From positions 129,001 through 193,000 of the forward strand of contig NZ_CP117969.2 in NCBI RefSeq assembly GCF_028743515.2: DNA of 64,000 bases. Direction: 5' to 3'. A model generated the notes under the pieces. That model did no database searches. It was not told the DNA's origin and saw only the letters and a list, made by a program, of their open reading frames with translations. Position numbers and translations under genes: made by a program. This document shows positions 17,065 to 25,113 of the stretch, one piece after another (position 1 is the first letter of the stretch; the number at the start of each line of letters is the position of its first letter). This stretch comes from Imtechella halotolerans. GTDB lineage: Bacteria > Bacteroidota > Bacteroidia > Flavobacteriales > Flavobacteriaceae.

Positions 17065-17637
17065 TTAGAATACTAAGTCGACTACTAAATCAAACTCATC
17101 ATAAATGGTTTTATCTCCTAAATTGTCAAAGAAGCTTCCAGATCCGTAACGAACATCATACTTAGATCTATCAACTTTTACTGTAGCATTAGCCTTACTA
17201 CCATAGATAGCAATTGTGAATTCTACAGGATTCGTTTTTCCTTTAATAGTTAATTTTCCTTTGGCATTATAGGCGTTTTTTCCTGTAGCTTTTACACTAG
17301 TAAGCATTAAGGTTGCTTCAGGGTGGTTTTCAACACCAAAAAAATCATCTGATTTAAGGTGACCATCCAACTTTCCTTTCATATTTCCAGATAGATCTGT
17401 AGATTCCAATGAAGTCATATCTACTACAAACTCACCTCCAGTTAAGGCATCTCCTTTAAAGGTTAAGCTACCACTTTTTAAATTAATGGTTCCCTCGTGT
17501 GAGCCAGTTACTTTGTATCCTTTCCATACAATTTTGCTGTCATTTACTTTTACATCTTTTTTTGTTTGGGCATTAAGTGTAGTTCCACTTATTACTAGAG
17601 CCAAAACGGTTACTAGGGTTGCAAATGTTTTTTTCAT
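17065..17637 (-). CDS. YceI family protein, secreted
   Basis: A 190-residue YceI-like lipocalin-fold protein with an N-terminal signal peptide (cleavage probably after LNAQ near residue 24), so it acts in the periplasm. The family binds polyisoprenoids; the role in flavobacteria is not defined. The features are the SHEGTINLKSG region, FVVDMTSLESTDL, LKSDDFFGVENHPEATL and the C-terminal RYGSGSFFDNLGDKTIYDEF. It lies 22 bases downstream of a second, signal-less YceI paralogue and after a MarR regulator, suggesting one operon under MarR control. Confidence 0.9.
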   Translation of the reverse strand: MKKTFATLVTVLALVISGTTLNAQTKKDVKVNDSKIVWKGYKVTGSHEGTINLKSGSLTFKGDALTGGEFVVDMTSLESTDLSGNMKGKLDGHLKSDDFFGVENHPEATLMLTSVKATGKNAYNAKGKLTIKGKTNPVEFTIAIYGSKANATVKVDRSKYDVRYGSGSFFDNLGDKTIYDEFDLVVDLVF

Positions 17638-17659
17638 GTGATTGTTACTTGTTTTTAAA

Positions 17660-18163
17660 TTATAGTTGTTGTGAAATTTTTAACGTGAATTTATCACTTA
17701 TGGTATTGTCTCCTAAGTTAGAAAAGAAACTTCCAGATCCATATCTGATACCATATTTGGTGCGATCTATTTTGAATTCTGTGGTTGCTGTATTGCCCGC
17801 AATTTTTAGTTCAAAGTCTACCGGGTGAGTTTGTCCTTTGATGGTTAGGTCCGCTTGAACTTCATAAGTGTCATCTCCTTTTTTAGTGGCGTTTGTGATG
17901 GCTAATTTGGAGGTGTCAAAATTAGCAGTGCTAAAGAAGTCATCTGAATGTAGGTGTCCTTCTAATTGATTTTTCATGTCTCCGCTAAGGTCAGTTACAG
18001 TGATCGTAGTCATGTCTACCAAAAATTCGCCACCTACTAATTGGTCTTCTACAAAATTGTAAAAACCTTCTTTAAATTCAATGGTACCATTGTGTGAACC
18101 TAGAATTTTTTTTCCTACCCATTCAATGGTAGCATTTTCTGTGTTAATGATTTTTGTATTCAT
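17660..18163 (-). CDS. YceI family protein, without signal peptide
   Basis: A 167-residue paralogue of the next gene, aligning over its whole length (SHNGTIEFKEG, FLVDMTTITVTDLSG, HSDDFFSTANFDTSKL, RYGSGSFFSNLGDNTISDKF). It begins MNTKIINTENATIEW without a signal peptide, so it should remain in the cytoplasm. YceI proteins form lipocalin-like barrels that hold isoprenoid tails. A pair with different locations, side by side, looks like a tandem duplication with divided roles. It is probably cotranscribed with the MarR gene upstream. Confidence 0.88.
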   Translation of the reverse strand: MNTKIINTENATIEWVGKKILGSHNGTIEFKEGFYNFVEDQLVGGEFLVDMTTITVTDLSGDMKNQLEGHLHSDDFFSTANFDTSKLAITNATKKGDDTYEVQADLTIKGQTHPVDFELKIAGNTATTEFKIDRTKYGIRYGSGSFFSNLGDNTISDKFTLKISQQL

Positions 18164-18225
18164 AAGGAATGTAAATATAATTGTTATTACTACTATTGTA
18201 TATACAACTGTTTGTTAAAATTTTT

Positions 18226-18675
18226 TTAATTTCTTATTTTGTCCAATAAGGTGTTTAATTGAATAATGTCTTCTTGAGTTAAGGACTCAATGCATTTTTT
18301 TTCTACATCAATAATTATTTGATCCACTTTTTCTAGAAGTTGTAATCCTTCAGGGGTAATAAAAATTTCCACTTTACGTCTGTTGTTTTCGCAGGTATTG
18401 CGTTCAACCAAATTTTTTGTGATTAGTTTATCAACCAATCGAGTGGTGTTACTCATTTTGTTGATCATACGTTCTTGTATGGTGCTTAGGTTTGCCGGTT
18501 TTCCTTTTTGCCCTCTAAGAATGCGAAGTACATTAAATTGCTGTAGAGATATATCATACGGCTTAAGCGCTTCTGTTGCTTTATCACTAACTTCGTTGGC
18601 TGTTATCATTAGATTGATAACTGTCTTCTGGTGATCGGGCATAATTTCTTTTTTTATAATATCTTCGATTCTCAT
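18226..18675 (-). CDS. MarR family transcriptional regulator
   Basis: A 149-residue winged-helix regulator from the ATG at 18675 (MRIEDIIKKE). A longer in-frame start at 18777 would add an unrelated hydrophobic stretch and is rejected. The helix-turn-helix and wing lie at about residues 55-105 (LSTIQERMINKMSNTTRLVDKLITKNLVERNTCENNRRKVEIFITPEG). MarR proteins bind palindromes as dimers and release them on ligand or oxidant binding. The two YceI genes directly downstream are its likely targets, by context. Confidence 0.9.
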   Translation of the reverse strand: MRIEDIIKKEIMPDHQKTVINLMITANEVSDKATEALKPYDISLQQFNVLRILRGQKGKPANLSTIQERMINKMSNTTRLVDKLITKNLVERNTCENNRRKVEIFITPEGLQLLEKVDQIIIDVEKKCIESLTQEDIIQLNTLLDKIRN

Positions 18676-18846
18676 TTGTATGAACAACAATTGTAGGTAC
18701 AAATGTATGAAAAAAAATGTAGCTACCAAATAATAATGAATTTTATTTTTTAAAATCAATTTTAATTCTTTACACACCTAAAAGGGTTTATTTGCTAAAT
18801 CGATATTAAAAGGTGAAAAATTTTAAGCTGTACGTATTGTATTTTT

Positions 18847-18854
18847 TATTTTTG
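18847..18854 (+). promoter_or_regulatory. Probable -7 element of the rhodanese gene
   Basis: TATTTTTG fits the -7 consensus and ends 26 bases before the rhodanese ATG. No good -33 element is evident. Confidence 0.4.
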
Positions 18855-18880
18855 TTCTCCAAAACATTAAACCATTTATC

Positions 18881-19192
18881 ATGGCAGATTTAACACAACA
18901 AGAATGGGCAGCTCAATTGGCTGCTGATGAAAACGCATTAATATTAGATGTTCGTACTTCTGAGGAGGTAGAAGAGGGATATATACCTAATTCAATTCAT
19001 ATTGATATTTATAAAGGACAAGGTTTTATTGAGGAAGTAGAATCTTTGGATAAAGCTAAGAATATATATGTGTATTGCCGTTCAGGGAACCGTAGTGGGC
19101 AAGCATGTGCCATTATGAGTCAACTTGGATTTGTAAACACCTTTAACCTTGTAGGTGGTTTTATGAACTGGGAGGGTGACGTGGCTGAATAG
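18881..19192 (+). CDS. Rhodanese-like domain protein
   Basis: A 103-residue single rhodanese domain. The active-site loop YCRSGNRSGQA carries the catalytic cysteine, and LDVRTSEEVEEGYIPNSIHIDI is the conserved N-terminal signature. It has no signal peptide, so it is cytoplasmic. It would move sulfane sulfur or act as a thiol carrier; the acceptor is unknown. It appears monocistronic, with its own promoter and a downstream terminator. Confidence 0.92.
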   Translation: MADLTQQEWAAQLAADENALILDVRTSEEVEEGYIPNSIHIDIYKGQGFIEEVESLDKAKNIYVYCRSGNRSGQACAIMSQLGFVNTFNLVGGFMNWEGDVAE

Positions 19193-19219
19193 TCTTCTTC
19201 CTTCTGTATATGGAATTCG

Positions 19220-19267
19220 AAATCTTCTTTCATTTTTGTAGTTTCAAAAGTTGAAAGAAGATTTTTT
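19220..19267 (+). terminator. Terminator after the rhodanese gene
   Basis: A 13-bp perfect stem (19220-19232 with 19252-19264; AAATCTTCTTTCA / TGAAAGAAGATTT) has a 19-base loop and a T run. Confidence 0.8.
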
Positions 19268-19401
19268 AATTAAAGCGAGTCGTGTCATCACATATTCGTA
19301 TCATCCATATTATATAATATGGAGTTATAGAAAGTGTAAAATTCCTTTTTTAAAAATGTACAGAAGAGTAAGATTAGTATATTTACGCCAAATTGATAGC
19401 T

Positions 19402-19629
19402 ATGAATTGGATGCATCAACTACGTTACTTTTTTGAAAAATATGGTTTTGAAGTCTCTTCTCGTTTTGCGGAGCGTTTAGGGATGAAGGCTAAAAATGTT
19501 AGGTTGTTTTTTATCTATGTGTCTTTTGCCACTTTTGGTGCTTGGTTTGCGGTATACCTTACCTTGGCCTTACTGCTTCAACTCAAGGATTTGATTTACA
19601 CCAAACGTTCCTCGGTATACGATTTATAA
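19402..19629 (+). CDS. PspC-like small membrane protein
   Basis: A 75-residue protein from the ATG at 19402 (MNWMHQLRYFFEK). It matches the short flavobacterial proteins annotated as PspC family: an N-terminal amphipathic region with SSRFAERLGMKAKNVRL, then one hydrophobic segment (about residues 36-57) and a short basic tail. It lacks the downstream domains of full-length PspC, so a true phage-shock role is uncertain. It stands alone between the rhodanese gene and the symporter. Confidence 0.7.
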   Translation: MNWMHQLRYFFEKYGFEVSSRFAERLGMKAKNVRLFFIYVSFATFGAWFAVYLTLALLLQLKDLIYTKRSSVYDL

Positions 19630-19764
19630 AGTAAAAGTGTGAAAACCTTGCGGATACTTATGATATTTAATCTGTAAAATTTGATTTGCGTTGATATTTT
19701 TAGGATATTGGCGCCTTTCTTTTTTAACTCGATCTAAACTATAAATTAACTCAAACCTAACATT

Positions 19765-21834
19765 ATGAAGAAAAATCTTCTCGTATTGTTTCTATGTATG
19801 ATTGCTGGTAGTGCTTTTGCTCAGCAATTAACTGTTAGAGAAACAATCATTAACCCTTCCAATATTATCAATGACGGTATGATTCAGTTGGCCGTTGAAG
19901 GAGGTCAAGAGCCGTATACTTACAAATGGAGTAACCAGAGTACACACCTTACTTCTCCTGAAGCAAGTGGACTAATAGAAGGAAGGCCTTATTCGGTTAC
20001 CGTTACAGATGCTAATGGTGTTTCTGTAACCAAAGAATACACTATAAAAGCAGAATCCATCACGGAAATATTAAATAGTAAAATGGTTCCAGCCGTAAAT
20101 GCTATAGGCAGTGTGTTATTTTGGGACCCATTTGCAGCCTTTGGTATTCATGATCCGGTAATGTATGCTGAGCAGAAAAATGTTGGTACTCCAGGTTGGC
20201 AAGCAGGAATCGATGCAAAGTTTGTGTTAAAAGAATGGAAAAAGGCAGAAGGTGCTCGAATAGAAAAAGGAGAATTAATAGCTGTTGTTACTGAAAATGA
20301 TTCCAAAGAATTAGAGGTATTTGCTCCGGCATCTGGTACTTTAAAGTATTTGGTAGAAGAAGGAGAAGTTATCTATAATGCAGATAACAAAGAACATGTA
20401 ATTGAGGAAGGAGCGCATTATTTAGCTCAAATAAAATATGATGAACCGCAGGCTTTGTTACATCCAAACGGGGATAAGCAGCAAAAGGGAATTCCGTTTA
20501 TTGTAGTTTGGTTAGTGGTAGGAGCTATCTTTTTTACCTTTAGGATGGGCTTCATTAACCTTAGAGGATTCCGTCATGCTATTGACTTGGCTAAAGGAAA
20601 ATATGATGATCCAAATGCACCAGGACAGGTGACACATTTTCAGGCCTTGGCAACCGCAGTTTCGGGAACAGTAGGTTTAGGTAATATCGCAGGAGTGGCA
20701 GTGGCAATTTCAATAGGAGGAGCCGGTGCCACTTTTTGGATGATAATAGCTGGTTTACTTGGAATGTCTTCAAAGTTTGTGGAGTGTACTTTAGGAGTTA
20801 AATACAGGTTTATAAAAAGTGATGGTCGCGTGTTTGGAGGGCCAATGAATTATTTACGATACGGACTAGAGAAAAGAGGTAAAAAGACCTTAGGAAAAGT
20901 AATGGCAGGAATGTTTGCTGTATTAGCTATTGGTGCTTCATTTGGTGGAGGAAATATGTTCCAAGCAAATCAATCATTCGAACAGCTATCTGGACAGTTT
21001 CCTATGTTGCAAGGGGGAGGATTTTGGTTTGGAATTATTACAGCTATTTTGGTGGGAGTAGTAATTATAGGAGGAATCAATAGTATTGCCAAGGTTACAG
21101 GGAAAATAGTGCCTATAATGGCTTCTGTGTACATTGTTGCATGTCTTGCGGTTATTTTTATAAATATTGAAAACTTAGGTCCTGCTTTTGGTGCAATTTT
21201 CGATGGAGCGTTTAGTCCTACTGCTCTTAAAGGTGGGGTTATTGGAGTTCTTATTACAGGGTTCCAACGAGCTGCATTTTCTAATGAAGCAGGTGTTGGT
21301 TCGGCTGCTATTGCGCACTCAACTGCAAAAACTAATAATCCCCCATCGGAAGGATTTGTGGCATTATTAGAGCCTTTTATTGATACTGTAGTGGTTTGTA
21401 CACTTACAGCTTTGGTGTTGATCTTTACAGGAAAGCACGAAATTGAAGGTATAGCGGGAGCGCAGTTGACTTCAGACGCTTTTGCAAGTGTAATTTCTTG
21501 GTTCCCATATGTGTTGGCTGCAGCTGTATTTCTTTTTGCCTTTTCTACCATGATATCATGGTCTTATTATGGGATGAGAGCTTGGACTTATATCTTTGGA
21601 AAGAGCAAACGTACTGAGATTGTATATAAGTGCTTATTCTTGGTGTTTGTTGTTATTGGAGCCTCTGTAAGTTTAGGTGCTGTTCTTGATTTTTCAGATA
21701 TGATGATTTTGGCGATGTCATTCCCGAATATTATTGGATTGTATATAATGTCTGGTGAAGTGAAATCAGACTTGAATGAATATCTTAGAAAATTAAAAGC
21801 AGGTGAGCTATTTCGTAAGATTCCTGTAAAATAA
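19765..21834 (+). CDS. Alanine/glycine:cation symporter (AGCS family) with periplasmic N-terminal domains
   Basis: Imports alanine or glycine with sodium. The 689-residue protein has a signal peptide (cleavage after SAFA, residue 19), a SprB-repeat/Ig-like module (about 35-95), a barrel-sandwich domain resembling lipoyl/biotinyl carriers (about 145-225), a first membrane segment at 244-262 and then the AGCS transporter core with the signature [14 protein letters not shown] (299-312). AGCS carriers are usually about 450-550 residues without the first 240 residues. The lysine that carries lipoate or biotin is replaced by Ser (NDSKE), so the domain is probably not modified. It is monocistronic, with a strong terminator downstream. 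Confidence 0.9.
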   Translation: MKKNLLVLFLCMIAGSAFAQQLTVRETIINPSNIINDGMIQLAVEGGQEPYTYKWSNQSTHLTSPEASGLIEGRPYSVTVTDANGVSVTKEYTIKAESITEILNSKMVPAVNAIGSVLFWDPFAAFGIHDPVMYAEQKNVGTPGWQAGIDAKFVLKEWKKAEGARIEKGELIAVVTENDSKELEVFAPASGTLKYLVEEGEVIYNADNKEHVIEEGAHYLAQIKYDEPQALLHPNGDKQQKGIPFIVVWLVVGAIFFTFRMGFINLRGFRHAIDLAKGKYDDPNAPGQVTHFQALATAVSGTVGLGNIAGVAVAISIGGAGATFWMIIAGLLGMSSKFVECTLGVKYRFIKSDGRVFGGPMNYLRYGLEKRGKKTLGKVMAGMFAVLAIGASFGGGNMFQANQSFEQLSGQFPMLQGGGFWFGIITAILVGVVIIGGINSIAKVTGKIVPIMASVYIVACLAVIFINIENLGPAFGAIFDGAFSPTALKGGVIGVLITGFQRAAFSNEAGVGSAAIAHSTAKTNNPPSEGFVALLEPFIDTVVVCTLTALVLIFTGKHEIEGIAGAQLTSDAFASVISWFPYVLAAAVFLFAFSTMISWSYYGMRAWTYIFGKSKRTEIVYKCLFLVFVVIGASVSLGAVLDFSDMMILAMSFPNIIGLYIMSGEVKSDLNEYLRKLKAGELFRKIPVK

Positions 21835-21858
21835 GTTACATTCATATACTAATAAAGC

Positions 21859-21905
21859 ATCCTGCTGATATGTCTTTTTACTGGCAATTAGCAGGATTCT
21901 TTTTT
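21859..21905 (+). terminator. Terminator of the symporter gene
   Basis: An 11-bp stem (21859-21869 with 21887-21897; ATCCTGCTGAT / ATTAGCAGGAT, one G-T pair) is followed by a run of T. Confidence 0.88.
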
Positions 21906-22148
21906 TTTGTTATAAGTCCATCTTTTTATGAGTTAGAGGGTGTTAAAGGTTAGGGAAAGGAGGTATATATTTAATTCCTTGAGTTGAAAAGAGGAATGGG
22001 CTATAGGAATTGATCATAATTTTGTAACTTAACTAAGGTTATTTTTAAATTGTATTTGTATTAAAAAGCTATTAGGATTGTTTGGAATCGTTTTATGAAT
22101 TAAGAAAAATACAAGATTTTCCCATCGATATAATCGGGAGATTTCAAT
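21906..22148. other. AT-rich non-coding stretch before the acyl-CoA dehydrogenase
   Basis: About 240 bases with no credible gene. It contains an isolated -7-like TAATTTTG at 22017-22024 on the plus strand and an AAAGGAGGT at 21956-21964 with no usable start codon behind it. I see no RNA gene or repeat here. Confidence 0.5.
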
Positions 22149-22156
22149 TATATTTG
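22149..22156 (+). promoter_or_regulatory. Probable -7 element of the acyl-CoA dehydrogenase promoter
   Basis: TATATTTG matches the consensus and ends 50 bases before the ATG at 22207. The -33 region is poor. Confidence 0.4.
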
Positions 22157-22206
22157 GCAATCGAATAAAAAATTGCTGAATAATGATACAAGAAAAGGCT
22201 TTGGTT

Positions 22207-23346
22207 ATGAATTTTGATTATACTGAAACACAACACATGGTAGCTGCAGCTGCAAGGGATTTTGCAGAGCAATACATACGTCCTTTTATTATGGAGTGGG
22301 ATGAGGCGCAAATTTTTCCAGTGGATGTTTTTAGGAAAGCAGGTGAGTTGGGTTTTATGGGTGTCTTGGTTCCTGAGCAATACGGTGGTTCTGGTTTAGG
22401 ATACCATGAGTATATTGCAATAGTTGAAGAAATCTCTAAAGTTGACCCTTCTATAGGGTTGTCTGTGGCTGCTCACAATTCATTGTGTACAAATCATATT
22501 TTAGACTTTGGTACCGAGGAACAAAAACAACGTTGGTTGCCAAAGTTAGCAACTGGACAATGGATTGGTGCTTGGGGACTTACAGAACATAATACAGGTT
22601 CTGATGCTGGTGGTATGAGTACTACTGCAGTTAAGGATGGAGATTTTTGGATTTTAAATGGTGCTAAAAATTTTATCACTCACGGTAAAAGTGGAGAGAT
22701 CGCTGTCGTTATTGTTCGTACTGGTGAAAAGGGGGATAGCCATGGAATGACAGCTTTTGTGGTGGAACGTGGTACACCTGGATTTTCAAGTGGTAAAAAG
22801 GAAGATAAGTTAGGGATGAGAGCCAGTGAAACCGCGGAGTTGGTTTTTGACAATTGTCGAATTCCTGATAGTAATCGTTTAGGAGAGGTAGGTGAAGGAT
22901 TTATTCAATCTATGAAGGTGTTAGATGGAGGAAGGATTTCCATTGGAGCCTTGTCTTTAGGGATTGCTAAAGGAGCTTATGAGGCAGCCCTGAAATATTC
23001 AAAGGAACGTGTTCAGTTTGGGAAGCCAATTTCTGCATTTCAAGGTATTTCATTTAAGTTAGCAGATATGGCGACTGAGATTGAAGCTTCAGAATTATTG
23101 CTTCATAAATCCGCTTTTGAGAAAAATGCAGGAAGAAAAATGACAAAACTCGGGGCTATGGCTAAAATGTATGCCTCTGAAGCTTGCGTGCGCATTGCAA
23201 ATGAAGCTGTTCAGATTCATGGTGGATATGGATATACAAAGGATTTTCCAGTGGAAAAATTTTACAGAGATTCTAAGCTATGTACTATTGGTGAAGGGAC
23301 TACTGAAATTCAAAAAGTAGTAATTTCACGAAATATTTTGAAATAA
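22207..23346 (+). CDS. Acyl-CoA dehydrogenase
   Basis: FAD enzyme that oxidises acyl-CoA to trans-2-enoyl-CoA in fatty acid or branched-chain degradation. From the ATG at 22207 (MNFDYTETQHM) it has 379 residues, the usual size. Motifs are WGLTEHNTGSDAGGM (FAD/substrate binding) and the C-terminal QIHGGYGYTKDFPVEKFYRDSK and IGEGTTEIQ; the Glu in IGEGT is the likely catalytic base of the short-chain type. An earlier in-frame ATG at 22183 adds eight unlikely residues. It is monocistronic. Chain-length preference cannot be read from sequence. Confidence 0.93.
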   Translation: MNFDYTETQHMVAAAARDFAEQYIRPFIMEWDEAQIFPVDVFRKAGELGFMGVLVPEQYGGSGLGYHEYIAIVEEISKVDPSIGLSVAAHNSLCTNHILDFGTEEQKQRWLPKLATGQWIGAWGLTEHNTGSDAGGMSTTAVKDGDFWILNGAKNFITHGKSGEIAVVIVRTGEKGDSHGMTAFVVERGTPGFSSGKKEDKLGMRASETAELVFDNCRIPDSNRLGEVGEGFIQSMKVLDGGRISIGALSLGIAKGAYEAALKYSKERVQFGKPISAFQGISFKLADMATEIEASELLLHKSAFEKNAGRKMTKLGAMAKMYASEACVRIANEAVQIHGGYGYTKDFPVEKFYRDSKLCTIGEGTTEIQKVVISRNILK

Positions 23347-23350
23347 TCTT

Positions 23351-23379
23351 TTGTAAGTATTAAAAATTAGGTACTTTTG
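23351..23379 (+). promoter_or_regulatory. Promoter of rpsU
   Basis: TTG at 23351-23353 and TACTTTTG at 23372-23379, 18 bases apart, form a good Bacteroidota promoter. Transcription should start near 23386, giving a short leader that consists almost only of the Shine-Dalgarno sequence. Confidence 0.7.
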
Positions 23380-23391
23380 CCATCCTAAATG

Positions 23392-23401
23392 AAAGGAGGT
23401 G
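23392..23401 (+). promoter_or_regulatory. Strong Shine-Dalgarno sequence of rpsU
   Basis: AAAGGAGGTG is a perfect 10-base complement of the 16S 3' end, 8 bases before the ATG at 23410. Other starts I examined in this window have A-rich leaders and no such element, so this one is likely regulatory. Confidence 0.85.
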
Positions 23402-23409
23402 GTAAAGAC

Positions 23410-23604
23410 ATGTTAATTATACCAATTAAAGAAGGCGAGAATATCGACAGAGCGCTTAAGCGTTATAAAAGAAAATTTGACAGAACAGGTACTATGCGTC
23501 AGCTACGTAGCCGTCAGCAATTTACAAAACCTTCTGTTGAAAAAAGAAATCAACTTCAGAAAGCTCAATACATTCAGCATTTGAGAGATCAAGAAGAAAT
23601 CTAA
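23410..23604 (+). CDS. rpsU: 30S ribosomal protein bS21
   Basis: A 64-residue basic protein of the 30S platform. I chose the ATG at 23410 (MLIIPIKEGENIDRALKRYKR), which matches the family N-terminus; the upstream ATG at 23389 lies across the Shine-Dalgarno sequence. Tyr54 is present, the residue reported in the Flavobacterium ribosome to contact the anti-Shine-Dalgarno nucleotides. Because bS21 helps hide the anti-SD in Bacteroidota, ribosomes lacking bS21 can use the strong SD here, giving feedback control of bS21 synthesis. The gene has its own promoter and terminator. Confidence 0.95.
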   Translation: MLIIPIKEGENIDRALKRYKRKFDRTGTMRQLRSRQQFTKPSVEKRNQLQKAQYIQHLRDQEEI

Positions 23605-23630
23605 ATCGTTTAGATTTTAAGAAGAATAGA

Positions 23631-23661
23631 AGATTCCCTGAACTACAGGGAATCTTTTTTT
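23631..23661 (+). terminator. Terminator of rpsU
   Basis: A perfect 10-bp stem AGATTCCCTG / CAGGGAATCT (23631-23640 and 23646-23655) with a 5-base loop is followed by a T run. Confidence 0.92.
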
Positions 23662-23701
23662 GTTTGAAGCGGCTTGATTATATTTACTAAAAGTTTTGGT
23701 T

Positions 23702-24589
23702 ATGTCCGTCCGAGCATTTGTAGAATACCTTAGTCTAGAAAAAAATTACTCTCCACTTACTTGTTTGGCTTATAGAAGGGATTTGGAGTTGTTTTCTGAT
23801 TTTATTGAATCAAACTTTGATGGTCAGTCAGTAGATTCGGTAGTATATCCTCAAATCCGAAATTGGATCGTTATTTTGGTTGAGAAGGGACTTTCTTCTC
23901 GTTCCGTCAATCGAAAAATTGCTTCGTTAAAGGCATATTATAAATTCCTTCGCAAGACTAGACAAATTGAAGAAAATCCATTTGTTCATCATGTGGCTTT
24001 GAAAGCGCCTAAAAAGATTGAGATTCCTTTTTCTGTGGATGAGGTAGATAAGGTATTGGAGTTGTTGGATGGGGACAGTAGTTTTGAAGGAGTGCGTAAT
24101 AAGGCCATAGTAGAGCTGTTTTATGCTACTGGAATTAGACGTAGTGAATTGATTAACTTGAAGTTGTTGGATGTTGACCTGTCTTCCGGATTGCTTAAAG
24201 TGCTGGGTAAGCGTAACAAGGAGCGAATGGTTCCATTAATCAAGCCTGTGATTCATTCCTTGGAGCGTTATATTGAAGTAAGGAGCCAGGTTGCAGGTGC
24301 TGAAAATAATGAGTGTTTATTTTTAGTTAAAACAGGAAATAAACTGAATGAAACACTTGTTTATCGTTTAATTAATGGCTATTTTAGTAGTGCATCATCC
24401 AAGGTAAAAAAGAGTCCGCATGTGTTAAGACATTCCTTTGCAACTCACTTACTTAACAATGGTGCAGATTTAAATTCTATTAAAGAATTGCTAGGTCATG
24501 CGAGTTTGGCATCTACCCAGGTGTATACTCAAAGTAGTATAACTGAACTGCAACAAGTCTATAAGGATGCACATCCTCGAGGCAGGTGA
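23702..24589 (+). CDS. xerC: Tyrosine recombinase, XerC/XerD type
   Basis: Site-specific recombinase that probably resolves chromosome dimers at dif. The 295-residue protein has an N-terminal core-binding (SAM-like) domain (about 1-85) and the catalytic domain with GIRRSE (first Arg), a Lys in the GKRNKERMVP hairpin, HVLRHSFATHLL (His-x-x-Arg), LLGHASLASTQVY (His and the Tyr nucleophile). No attachment sites, excisionase or cargo genes are nearby, and the location before hpf is a conserved core position, so this is a housekeeping Xer protein and not a mobile integrase. XerC versus XerD cannot be settled here. Confidence 0.88.
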   Translation: MSVRAFVEYLSLEKNYSPLTCLAYRRDLELFSDFIESNFDGQSVDSVVYPQIRNWIVILVEKGLSSRSVNRKIASLKAYYKFLRKTRQIEENPFVHHVALKAPKKIEIPFSVDEVDKVLELLDGDSSFEGVRNKAIVELFYATGIRRSELINLKLLDVDLSSGLLKVLGKRNKERMVPLIKPVIHSLERYIEVRSQVAGAENNECLFLVKTGNKLNETLVYRLINGYFSSASSKVKKSPHVLRHSFATHLLNNGADLNSIKELLGHASLASTQVYTQSSITELQQVYKDAHPRGR

Positions 24590-24634
24590 TTTTTTATAGA
24601 GGAAACGAAGTTTAACTCATAAAATTAGAGTATC

Positions 24635-24937
24635 ATGAACGTAAACATTCAATCAGTAAACTTTACTGTAGACCAAAAATTGGTAGATTTTATCCAAAAA
24701 AGATTAGACAAGCTGGAAAATTATTATGATCGTGTGGTAAGCGCCGATGTGTATTTAAAAGTTGAAAATACCAGTGAAAAGGAAAATAAAATAGTAGAGG
24801 TTAAAGTGCATGTACCAGGAGATGAGTTTATGGTGAAAAAGCAATGTAAATCATTTGAAGAAGGAGTAGATACCGCAGCTGATTCATTAGAGCGTGTACT
24901 CTTAAAGAGAAAAGAAAAAATGAGAGCTCATATCTAA
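24635..24937 (+). CDS. hpf: Ribosome hibernation-promoting factor, short HPF/YfiA type
   Basis: A 100-residue protein that binds the 30S decoding region and silences ribosomes under stress. It starts MNVNIQSVNFTVDQKL and carries the basic C-terminal helix (VDTAADSLERVLLKRKEKMRAH) of the family. The long-form C-terminal dimerisation domain is absent. It lies 45 bases downstream of the recombinase gene. A promoter for the tRNA/tuf cluster begins directly after it. Confidence 0.93.
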   Translation: MNVNIQSVNFTVDQKLVDFIQKRLDKLENYYDRVVSADVYLKVENTSEKENKIVEVKVHVPGDEFMVKKQCKSFEEGVDTAADSLERVLLKRKEKMRAHI

Positions 24938-24959
24938 ATAAAATTTTTCAAAAAATGTT

Positions 24960-24988
24960 TTGAATAAAAAAATAAATCTATACATTTG
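24960..24988 (+). promoter_or_regulatory. Strong promoter of the tRNA-tuf-secE-nusG cluster
   Basis: TTG at 24960-24962 and TACATTTG at 24981-24988 are separated by 18 bases, a textbook Bacteroidota promoter, and lie about 125 bases before tRNA-Tyr. Confidence 0.75.
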
Positions 24989-24989
24989 C

Positions 24990-25017
24990 AGTCCGTTAGA
25001 AATAGCGGACTTTTTTT
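24990..25017 (+). terminator. Hairpin with T run at the promoter of the tRNA cluster
   Basis: Stem AGTCCG / CGGACT (24990-24995 and 25006-25011), extended by three weaker pairs, is followed by T6. It can terminate transcripts from hpf. Because it begins right at the predicted start of the tRNA transcript, it could instead be a 5' structure of that RNA. Confidence 0.65.
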
Positions 25018-25113
25018 ATGCAAAAGGTTTTAATTAAATCGATAGGAAAAAGGATGTTTTAAAATGTTTTTCCTAAGTGTAGAAAGAGATAAGTTCATTT
25101 AAAATATTGAATT

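Noticed and set aside
19251-19436. A 61-codon frame beginning in the rhodanese terminator
   Set aside because: It starts with TTG in the terminator stem, resembles no protein and overlaps the true start of the PspC-like gene.
20970-21551. A 193-codon minus-strand frame opposite the symporter gene
   Set aside because: It is a shadow of the transporter core, which has clear AGCS motifs on the other strand.
21956-21964. AAAGGAGGT in the gap before the acyl-CoA dehydrogenase
   Set aside because: No start codon with a usable reading frame follows at the proper distance; the nearest frames end within a few codons.
23702-24589. Tyrosine recombinase as a sign of an integrated element
   Set aside because: No attachment repeats, excisionase or foreign cargo nearby; it lies in the conserved rpsU-hpf-tuf neighbourhood and looks like a housekeeping Xer protein.
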